Source of the DNA: Crocinitomicaceae bacterium
GTDB lineage: Bacteria > Bacteroidota > Bacteroidia > Flavobacteriales_D > Crocinitomicaceae
Length of the DNA stretch: 39,580 nt
Direction: 5' to 3'
NCBI GenBank assembly: GCA_030727405.1
Contig: JANRBR010000004.1
Location: forward strand, 1-39,580
Both the position numbers and the translations under genes were made by a program. Shown one piece after another: positions 33,651-39,580 of the stretch. Under the pieces are notes generated by a model, which saw only the letters and a program-made list of their open reading frames with translations, was not told where the DNA came from and searched no databases. The first letter of the stretch is position 1; each line of letters starts with the position of its first letter.

Positions 33651-34117
33651 TGAATTCGCCTGCTTTTTCACGGGAGCAAATCATTTTTAAATTAGAAGCC
33701 TTTTGTGCTTATCAGGAACGCTGCGCATCAGAGGTTCGAACGAAATTGGAACGTTTGGGCGCAGATGAATCCTTGTCTATTGAAGTCATCAATTACCTTA
33801 AAGAAAACCGTTTTTTGGACGAAAAGCGCTTCGTTGAAGCATACGTTCAAGGGAAAGTTCGCATCAAAAAGTGGGGTAGACAAAAAATTAAAGCAGCACT
33901 TTATCAAAAACGAATCGACGCTAAGTTAATCCAAGAAGGGATTTATGCCTTTATTTCCGATGAAGAATACCAGCTTGTTTTGGAATCGTTGATTGAACGA
34001 AAAAACCGTGAGCTTTCCACCGAAAAAAACCCACAAATAAAAAAGCAGAAACTGATGAGGTTCCTGCTTTCAAGAGGTTTTCAATACGATGAATTCTCTA
34101 CCTTAAACCTAGATTAA
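33650..34117 (+). CDS. recX: Regulatory protein RecX
   Basis: A 155-residue, helical, basic protein that limits RecA filament activity. The family pattern of three-helix repeats is visible: AYQERCASEVRTKLERLG, INYLKENRFLDEKRFVEAYV, and KKWGRQKIKAALYQKRID. The C-terminal repeat LMRFLLSRGFQYDEF is also typical. The start overlaps the RNase stop in TAATG. It is coupled to RNase, not to recA, which is not in this window. The end overlaps the convergent thioredoxin-like gene by 4 bases (TTAA). Confidence 0.92.
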   Translation: MNSPAFSREQIIFKLEAFCAYQERCASEVRTKLERLGADESLSIEVINYLKENRFLDEKRFVEAYVQGKVRIKKWGRQKIKAALYQKRIDAKLIQEGIYAFISDEEYQLVLESLIERKNRELSTEKNPQIKKQKLMRFLLSRGFQYDEFSTLNLD

Positions 34118-34593
34118 TTCGGTTTAATAATGGTTTGTGCTCCAGTTGTCCAATTCGCTGGACCACCTGCCTCATATCCTTTTGACCCCAATTGGGTGAA
34201 ATTCACTTTTCCATCTTTCAATTTGTCCACATTCACAAACCAACAAGTAGGATAACCACGAACTGCAAATTGTTGTTGCAACATGCGGTTTTGCGTTTTA
34301 ACTTCTTCCGTTTGAATATCAGCTCTTGGAAAATCTACTTCTACCAATACGACATTCGCTTGTGCCCATTTTTTAAATTCACTTTGTGTAAATACTTCTT
34401 TTTGAAGTTTTACACACCACCCACACCAATCAGAACCGGTGAAAAACAACATTAAAGGTTTGTTTTCCTTGTTCGCTACGTCAATGGCTTTGTTTAAATC
34501 AGTATGCCAAACAAAATCTTCCTTTCCTCCTTTTTGAGCAAAAGAAGTAAGGCTTGTTAGAAATATGAGGGATAAAAAAGCAAGTGTTTTCAT
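34114..34593 (-). CDS. Secreted thioredoxin-like protein
   Basis: A 159-residue protein with a signal peptide (about 1-20, ending SFAQ), so periplasmic. The thioredoxin fold has an active-site CGWC (C57, C60) in FFTGSDWCGWCVKL, the form seen in thioredoxin_7/DsbD-gamma-like proteins. The cis-Pro loop is RGYPTCWFVN. It may reduce or isomerise disulphides in exported proteins. The many Cys-paired modules in the T9SS cargo of this window are conceivable substrates, but that is only inference. It is divergent from the TonB-dependent receptor gene. Confidence 0.9.
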   Translation of the reverse strand: MKTLAFLSLIFLTSLTSFAQKGGKEDFVWHTDLNKAIDVANKENKPLMLFFTGSDWCGWCVKLQKEVFTQSEFKKWAQANVVLVEVDFPRADIQTEEVKTQNRMLQQQFAVRGYPTCWFVNVDKLKDGKVNFTQLGSKGYEAGGPANWTTGAQTIIKPN

Positions 34594-34667
34594 AAATAAT
34601 TTTCTTTAAAATTAACAATATTTAGGTGCTTAACCAAAAACCGTGCAAAAGTTTGACTTGATTTTTT

Positions 34668-34700
34668 TTGGCGCTATTTTCAATAAAAACAATATATTCG
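34668..34700 (+). promoter_or_regulatory. Candidate promoter of the TonB-dependent receptor gene
   Basis: TTG (34668-34670) and TATATTCG (34693-34700) lie 22 bases apart. The -7 box differs from TAnnTTTG at one base. The start codon is 20 bases downstream. Confidence 0.4.
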
Positions 34701-34719
34701 TTTCCTAAAACCCAAGCAT

Positions 34720-37164
34720 ATGAGATTTCTATTACTACTACTATGTTTTATTCCAACCTTGCACTTTTTCGCACAAACACCTACACAAACAGTTCGCGGG
34801 AAAGCCTTTGATAGCGAGACAAACTTCCCATTGAATGGTGTGAAAGTTTCCATTGAAGTTGGAGATGGAAATACCTATCGCTCTATCTCAAATGTAGATG
34901 GCAACTGGGAAATTACAAAGGTTCCAGTAGGTAAATATGAATTAAATGCCGCATATAGCTTTTACGAAAGTAAATCGATGACCGTTGAATTGAGCTCGGG
35001 ACGCGAATTAATCCTTCAAATTCCTTTACAAGAAAAGATTTCTGAACAAAATGAAGTTAAGGTATTAACCAAGAAAAGAGGTGAGGTGATCAATGAAATG
35101 GCTTTGCTTTCTGCTCAGCAATTCAGCGTGGATGAAACCAATCGTTATCCAGGTTCGCGCATGGATCCAGCCCGCATGGCATCAAATTTTGCCGGAGTAA
35201 ATGGTGCAGATGATTCGCGAAATGACATCGTCGTTCGAGGAAATTCGCCATTAGGGGTGATTTACCGTGTGGAAGGAATTGACATACCAAACCCGAATCA
35301 CTTTGCGATTGCGGGAAGTTCTGGAGGCCCCGTTTCCATTATCAATAATAAAATGTTAGGCAATTCAGACTTTTTCATGAGTGCTTTTCCGGCGGAATAT
35401 GGGAACAGTACTTCTGGTGTATTCGACTTAAAATTGCGAAACGGAAACAACAAACAACACGAGTTTACTGGTCAGTTCGGCTTTCTTGGAACGGAATTCC
35501 TCGCGGAAGGACCACTATCGAAAAACGGAAAGTCCTCTTTCTTGGCAATGGGACGTTATTCAACGCTTTCCATGTTTCAATCATTGGGAATTCAAATTGG
35601 AACCTCCGCCATTCCAGTTTATGGCGATGGAGCATTCAAGTTCAATTGGCAATTGAAAAATGGCGGACAACTTTCCTTTTTTGGACTGGGTGGAGCAAGT
35701 GATATTGACATCATGATCTCCGATAAAACCGAGTATTCTCAAGAATTTTACGGAGAAGGCGACCGTGATCAGTATTTTGGAACTTCCATGTTCACGACCG
35801 GACTCAACTATAAGAAAACACTAAACGAAAAAACCTACATTTCTTCTACCCTAGCATTCTCACAAGAAGAACAGCATACCAATCATGACTATTTAAGAGG
35901 GAGAGAAGTAGATACCATAGCAAACAAAATTACATTCGATACCCTTTATGCGATGATGGCATACAAATACACCATCCGCAAACTTTCAAGTTACACGGCT
36001 ATAAATCACAAAATCAACAAGCAGCATTTAATCAAAGCTGGAATCATCTTGGATGTGATGAACATGAATTTCCTGGATTCTTGCTTGACTAATTTAGACG
36101 ATGAAAACACTTGGAAAGTAAGATGGGATTACCAAGGAAATGCGGCCTTAATTCAACCTTTCGTGCAATGGAAATGGCGCATCAATGAAAACATGGATTT
36201 CTCCGCGGGACTACATGCACAGTACTTTACCTTATCTAATAGCATCAGTCCTTTAGAACCGCGCATTGGGTGGAAGTACCGCATGAAAGGAAATCAAGCC
36301 GTTTTTGCCGGCGGTGGATTGCACAGTCAAACACAACCATATTATACGTACGCCTATAATGTTTTACCTAATCAGCCAACGAATGCCGCAAGCAACATGA
36401 ATGTTGGATTCACGAAAAGTGTTCACACTGGTTTGGGTTATGAGAAATCATTCAATCAAGGCTTTAATATTAAGTCGGAAGTATACTATCAACATTTATA
36501 CGATGTGCCTGTTTCGAAGGCTCCTTCATCCTTCTCAATGATCAACGTTGGATCTGGTTTCTCTCGATTATTCCAAGATTCCTTGCAGAACACAGGAACA
36601 GGATACAACTACGGACTGGAATTGACAGTTCAAAAGTACTTTGACAAAACCTTCTTCTTCTTGTTTACAGGATCCATCTTTGACTCCAAATACAAAGGAA
36701 GCGATAACATCGTTCGCAACACTTCGTACAATGGAAATTACGTGGTCAATTTATTGGCTGGAAAAGAAATTAAAATCAATGCGAAGAATACCATCGGGAT
36801 TGGCTTCAAGGTTACCAGAGCTGGGGGAAAACGCTACGGATTGGTTGATATTGCTGCAACCAACGCCGCAAAAGAAATCTTATTCTTGGATAGCGCTTTT
36901 AATGACTTTAAATTCAACGATTATTTCCGCATGGATTTAAAAATAAGTTGGAGAAAAAATGCGGAAAAAGTGACGCATGAAATCGGTTTGGACCTAGTGA
37001 ATTTATTAAATACGAGAAATTTACTTAGCTTGACCTATAACCCAGCAATTTTGCCATCGGATATTGCCAATCCGAATTACCAACCTTACAGCCAAAACAC
37101 CCAATTAGGTTTCTTACCAATTTTCTACTACAAAATAGACTTTAAAGTGGCTAGAGGACAGTGA
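34720..37164 (+). CDS. TonB-dependent outer-membrane receptor with CarboxypepD_reg-like domain
   Basis: An 814-residue outer-membrane transporter. The signal peptide (about 1-19) ends in FFAQ. Residues about 23-105 are a carboxypeptidase regulatory-like beta-sandwich (VRGKAFDSETNFPLNGVKVS, then VPVGKYEL). The plug (about 125-235) contains NDIVVRGNSPLGVIYRVEGI and FMSAFPAEYGNSTSGVFDLK. The rest is the beta-barrel, with a C-terminal strand FYYKIDFKVARGQ. There is no SusD-like partner nearby, so it is not a standard polysaccharide-utilisation pair. Substrate is unknown. The last codons overlap the recO start (GTGA). Confidence 0.92.
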   Translation: MRFLLLLLCFIPTLHFFAQTPTQTVRGKAFDSETNFPLNGVKVSIEVGDGNTYRSISNVDGNWEITKVPVGKYELNAAYSFYESKSMTVELSSGRELILQIPLQEKISEQNEVKVLTKKRGEVINEMALLSAQQFSVDETNRYPGSRMDPARMASNFAGVNGADDSRNDIVVRGNSPLGVIYRVEGIDIPNPNHFAIAGSSGGPVSIINNKMLGNSDFFMSAFPAEYGNSTSGVFDLKLRNGNNKQHEFTGQFGFLGTEFLAEGPLSKNGKSSFLAMGRYSTLSMFQSLGIQIGTSAIPVYGDGAFKFNWQLKNGGQLSFFGLGGASDIDIMISDKTEYSQEFYGEGDRDQYFGTSMFTTGLNYKKTLNEKTYISSTLAFSQEEQHTNHDYLRGREVDTIANKITFDTLYAMMAYKYTIRKLSSYTAINHKINKQHLIKAGIILDVMNMNFLDSCLTNLDDENTWKVRWDYQGNAALIQPFVQWKWRINENMDFSAGLHAQYFTLSNSISPLEPRIGWKYRMKGNQAVFAGGGLHSQTQPYYTYAYNVLPNQPTNAASNMNVGFTKSVHTGLGYEKSFNQGFNIKSEVYYQHLYDVPVSKAPSSFSMINVGSGFSRLFQDSLQNTGTGYNYGLELTVQKYFDKTFFFLFTGSIFDSKYKGSDNIVRNTSYNGNYVVNLLAGKEIKINAKNTIGIGFKVTRAGGKRYGLVDIAATNAAKEILFLDSAFNDFKFNDYFRMDLKISWRKNAEKVTHEIGLDLVNLLNTRNLLSLTYNPAILPSDIANPNYQPYSQNTQLGFLPIFYYKIDFKVARGQ

Positions 37165-37856
37165 AATCTAAAGAACTGGGAATATTAATTGACAAACACC
37201 ATTACTCAGAAAGCAGCAGTATTCTGAATTTTTATACCCTAGAAAAGGGTTTTGCGAGTTTCATCTTTAAGGGCGTTAAAAAGAAAGGCAAGTCCTTGAA
37301 TCAATTAGGTTTGTATGAAATCAGTTATTTCAAACGACCCGAAAGCGAACTGGGGATCATTCAAGCAATGGACTACGCATGGACTCCTTCCCGCATTTAT
37401 ACAGAACCTCAAAAGGTGATGCTGGTGTTTTTTATGGCGGATGTGCTCAAGCAAACCATTAAACAGCAGGGTGCAGACCCGCAAATATTTGAGTATGTAC
37501 AGGCTCAACTCATTGATTTAGAAACCCGTAACACAGATTTTTTGTTCCCTACGCAGTTTTTGTCACAGTACATGGGTTTATTGGGATATGCGCCGCTTTT
37601 TGACGAAGATGATGCGCATGCATTTGACATTGAACGAGGCGTTTTCACCAATATACCAAGTGGCAGTAAATTTGTGCAAGACCCCGTGCTTATCACCTTT
37701 CTCAAAGCACAATTTCTAAAGGAACCAACCGAAAATTATCCGAAAGAAGTCATTCGCAAAGGACTGGAAGTTTTGGTTCGATATGCCGAATTGCACCTGC
37801 CGAATTTCAGTTTAAAGGTGACGATGGAAGTTATCCGCGATACCTTATATGCCTAA
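37161..37856 (+). CDS. recO: DNA repair protein RecO
   Basis: A 231-residue recombination mediator that loads RecA with RecR. The N-terminal OB-fold has the family pattern (ILIDKHHYSESSSILNFYTL, then GFASFIFKGVKKKGK), followed by a helical domain ending in LHLPNFSLKVTMEVIRDTL. The start is GTG at 37161, overlapping the receptor stop by 4 bases (GTGA), so translation is probably coupled. There are no Cys residues, so the zinc site of some RecO proteins is absent. The stop abuts that of the convergent tadA. Confidence 0.93.
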   Translation: MKSKELGILIDKHHYSESSSILNFYTLEKGFASFIFKGVKKKGKSLNQLGLYEISYFKRPESELGIIQAMDYAWTPSRIYTEPQKVMLVFFMADVLKQTIKQQGADPQIFEYVQAQLIDLETRNTDFLFPTQFLSQYMGLLGYAPLFDEDDAHAFDIERGVFTNIPSGSKFVQDPVLITFLKAQFLKEPTENYPKEVIRKGLEVLVRYAELHLPNFSLKVTMEVIRDTLYA

Positions 37857-38300
37857 TCAACGTTTCCGCGCAAAAAATTCTTTCAACAATTGCTGGCATT
37901 CCGCTTCCAAGATGCCATTCGTTACCAATGTTGCGGGATGGTACAGTGATTTTTCTTGCAGTCCAGCACCTCGTCGCTCATCTCGTGCACCAAAAACTAC
38001 TTTGTCGATTTGTGACCAATACAAAGCACCAGCGCACATGCAGCAAGGTTCTAAGGTGACATAAAGGGTGCATTCTTTCAAGTATTTTGCCCCTAGGTAT
38101 TGCGAGGCTGCGGTAATCGCTTGAATTTCAGCATGAGCCGTAACATCCGTTAACTTTTCCGTTAGGTTGTGGCCTCTTGCAATGATTTGATTTTTACAAA
38201 CAATGACGGCACCTACAGGAACTTCATCTTCGTCAAACGCTTTTTGAGCTTCCAAAAAGGCTTGTTTCATAAAATACTGGTCGTTGAACGGATCTAACAT
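37857..38300 (-). CDS. tadA: tRNA-specific adenosine deaminase
   Basis: Converts adenosine 34 to inosine in tRNA-Arg(ACG). The 147 residues carry the zinc and catalytic motifs of the cytidine deaminase fold: HAE (H56, E58) and PCxxC (C86, C89 in EPCCMCAGAL). The N-terminus DQYFMKQAFLEAQKA and the EVPVGAVIV strand are standard. A guanine deaminase is a possible alternative in this fold, but motifs and length fit TadA better. Confidence 0.9.
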   Translation of the reverse strand: MLDPFNDQYFMKQAFLEAQKAFDEDEVPVGAVIVCKNQIIARGHNLTEKLTDVTAHAEIQAITAASQYLGAKYLKECTLYVTLEPCCMCAGALYWSQIDKVVFGARDERRGAGLQEKSLYHPATLVTNGILEAECQQLLKEFFARKR

Positions 38301-38304
38301 ATTA

Positions 38305-38335
38305 CAAGAATAGCAACAATCTGCCTAACCCACAA
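38305..38335 (-). promoter_or_regulatory. Candidate tadA promoter
   Basis: On the minus strand TTG (38333-38335) and TATTCTTG (38305-38312) are 20 bases apart. The -7 box has one mismatch to TAnnTTTG. The box ends only 5 bases before the start codon, so the leader would be almost absent. Confidence 0.25.
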
Positions 38336-38399
38336 GGGAATGTTTAGAAGAATTTACATTCAATGCTTCCTGCTTGCAAGCTTATTTTTACATTCGAAT

Positions 38400-38939
38400 A
38401 TGAAAATCTTAGACATCCTTTTGATCCTTCCCCTCATTTATGGCGCTTACAAAGGCTACAAACGCGGATTCATCATGTCCTTATTTTTTTTATTGGCAGT
38501 ATTTGTAGGACTTTATGCGGCTTTCCATTTTACGGACGTATTGGTGCAATATGGGAAAGACCATTTCCATTGGAAAAGTAATTATGTTGCCCCCATCACT
38601 TTTCTTAGCTTGTTTCTCCTGGTGGGTGCAGGCATTTATTTTGGCGGGAAACTATTGGAAAGCTTGGTTAAATTAGTAAAGTTATCGATCTTAAATAGTT
38701 TAGCTGGAGCCCTGCTTGGATTGCTACAATGGATATTTTTTGTGGGGAGTCTCTTACTCATGTTTATTTCCTTCGATCAGAAGGAGGAAGTAATCAGCAA
38801 GGAAATGAAACAACAATCCCTGATGCTTCCGTTGCTCACATCTGTTTTGCATGGTTCCATTCCTGGTGTGAGTACAAGTGCCATTTTTCATTATTATCAA
38901 TCAAACATTAAAGCAAATGAACATCCTCCAACTCACTAA
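38400..38939 (+). CDS. CvpA-family inner-membrane protein
   Basis: A 179-residue protein. I start at the ATG at 38400 (MKILDILLILPLIYGAYKGY) because CvpA-family proteins begin this way. The upstream ATG at 38340 would add 20 residues before the first helix. Four membrane helices are seen (about 4-22, 26-48, 60-82 and 98-122). The family is named after colicin V production and is linked to envelope integrity, but its molecular role is unclear. The next gene starts 23 bases before its end. Confidence 0.88.
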   Translation: MKILDILLILPLIYGAYKGYKRGFIMSLFFLLAVFVGLYAAFHFTDVLVQYGKDHFHWKSNYVAPITFLSLFLLVGAGIYFGGKLLESLVKLVKLSILNSLAGALLGLLQWIFFVGSLLLMFISFDQKEEVISKEMKQQSLMLPLLTSVLHGSIPGVSTSAIFHYYQSNIKANEHPPTH

Positions 38940-39441
38940 GCTTCTTGTGTGCTTTTTCATCTTGCAACAAGGAACCTACGCACAGGGAATTTTCCAACGA
39001 AAAGAGCCGAAAGTTTTGGTAAAATCTGGACCTTACCTCGGCATACAAAGCGGAAGATTTTACGCAGCAGAACTCGGTTTGGAAAGGCAATGGAGGCGTT
39101 CCGAACAGCTTTTGGAATCCAAAACAAATGCGTTGCACATGGGGGTGAATTACACCTATGATTTCAGTCACCTGAACCCGGTTTTAGGTTACGACCTAGG
39201 ATTCTGGCACAAAGAAGCAACAATCGGACTCACCTACGGACTAAACCTTTGCATGCGCACCAATTTCGATCAATACCGGATGGGTATTTGTCCAACCGTG
39301 GGCATTAAAATCATGCAATTTCACATCCAAACAGGATACCATATCTTATACCCATTCACGCAAAACTCCCAAATATTTGACTCGAACACCATCTTTTTAA
39401 GCGCACGATTTTTGTGGGTCAATAATCGGAAGAAGAGATAA
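38917..39441 (+). CDS. Small secreted protein, possible outer-membrane barrel
   Basis: A 174-residue protein that I cannot assign to a family. The ATG at 38917 starts a clear signal peptide (MNILQLTKLLVCFFILQQGT, cleavage after AYAQ or similar). A start at 38878 would place extra hydrophobic residues before it. The mature part has alternating patterns such as YLGIQSGRFYAAELGLERQW, MGVNYTYDF, ATIGLTYGLNL and a final IFLSARFLWVNN, which suggests an eight-strand or smaller beta-barrel. It overlaps cvpA and ends just before a strong terminator. Confidence 0.75.
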   Translation: MNILQLTKLLVCFFILQQGTYAQGIFQRKEPKVLVKSGPYLGIQSGRFYAAELGLERQWRRSEQLLESKTNALHMGVNYTYDFSHLNPVLGYDLGFWHKEATIGLTYGLNLCMRTNFDQYRMGICPTVGIKIMQFHIQTGYHILYPFTQNSQIFDSNTIFLSARFLWVNNRKKR

Positions 39442-39473
39442 AAAAAGCCCAGACAGTATCGTCTGGGCTTTTT
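39442..39473. terminator. Bidirectional intrinsic terminator
   Basis: A perfect 13-base stem, AAAAAGCCCAGAC (39442-39454) with GTCTGGGCTTTTT (39461-39473), has a 6-base loop. Flanking A and T runs let it work for both the rightward gene ending at 39441 and the leftward gene ending at 39495. Confidence 0.93.
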
Positions 39474-39494
39474 GTTTTCTAGAAGTTAAACTTC

Positions 39495-39580
39495 TTACAA
39501 GTCAAACTTAATTCCTTGTGCTAAAGGCAAACTATCGGAATAGTTGATGGTATTTGTCTGACGACGCATGTACACTTTCC
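39495..39580 (-). CDS. C-terminal end of an unidentified gene (partial)
   Basis: On the minus strand a frame is open from the window edge to TAA at 39495-39497, encoding 27 residues: KVYMRRQTNTINYSDS, then LPLAQGIKFDL. The other two frames are closed by stops. The adjacent bidirectional terminator supports a real gene end here. I do not recognise the family. Confidence 0.55.
   Translation of the reverse strand, partial: KVYMRRQTNTINYSDSLPLAQGIKFDL

Noticed and set aside
34720..37164. TonB-dependent receptor as part of a polysaccharide-utilisation locus
   Set aside because: No SusD-like gene or glycoside hydrolase is adjacent. The neighbours are recO and a thioredoxin-like protein.
38340..38399. 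Upstream ATG for the CvpA-family protein
   Set aside because: It adds 20 residues ahead of the family's usual first helix. The ATG at 38400 matches the family start.
38878..38916. Longer version of the small secreted protein
   Set aside because: It would add 13 mostly hydrophobic residues before a well-formed signal peptide and deepen the overlap with cvpA. There is no ATG at 38878.

Overview
This window is a gene-dense piece of a Bacteroidota chromosome, most likely from a Flavobacteriales-type member. The evidence is two giant surface proteins with the 'gliding motility-associated' type B C-terminal sorting domain of the type IX secretion system (T9SS), a SprA-like outer-membrane protein, a TonB-dependent receptor with a carboxypeptidase-regulatory-like N-terminus, a DUF4292 lipoprotein, TAnnTTTG-type promoter boxes, a lack of obvious Shine-Dalgarno sequences, and family-typical forms of RNase E/G, RecO and the M17 aminopeptidase. 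Genus cannot be fixed from the sequence alone. I see no tRNA, rRNA, CRISPR array, insertion sequence or prophage, and no stretch longer than about 175 bases lacks a gene.

Layout. (1) 1-6414: the end of an unidentified gene, then dxr (isoprenoid synthesis), facing a leftward set of serS, a VOC-family protein and a 1150-residue outer-membrane protein. (2) 6588-11873: a rightward, translationally coupled cell-envelope operon: dut, sugar-nucleotide transferase, TPR lipoprotein, DUF4292 lipoprotein and an EnvC-like protein with a degenerate LytM domain. (3) 23167-11853, leftward: two tandem T9SS cargo proteins (1531 and 899 residues, built from Ig-like and PKD modules), then a Wzx-type flippase, a Wzz-type chain-length protein and a Wzy/WaaL-type polymerase or ligase. 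This is the accessory part of the window and the best candidate for an undescribed functional unit. (4) 30385-23289, leftward: pepA, pdxA, DUF177 (yceD), rpmF, plsX, fabH, accB, accC, a fatty-acid initiation cluster. (5) 31447-34593: mutY, then rightward an HU-family protein, a 30-residue mS38-like ribosomal protein, RNase E/G and recX, with a leftward thioredoxin-like protein. (6) 34720-39580: TonB-dependent receptor coupled to recO, leftward tadA, then cvpA, a small secreted protein, a strong bidirectional terminator, and the C-terminus of one more leftward gene.

How it works together. Most of the window is housekeeping: isoprenoid, fatty-acid and pyridoxal phosphate synthesis, translation, RNA decay and DNA repair. 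The envelope operon (region 2) probably serves peptidoglycan remodelling and outer-membrane upkeep. Region 3 couples secreted, repeat-rich adhesins to a Wzx/Wzz/Wzy polymer pathway, which suggests, but does not prove, that the adhesins and a surface glycan act together. Genes are tightly packed: many starts overlap the previous stop, and four of five convergent junctions have no spacing at all.
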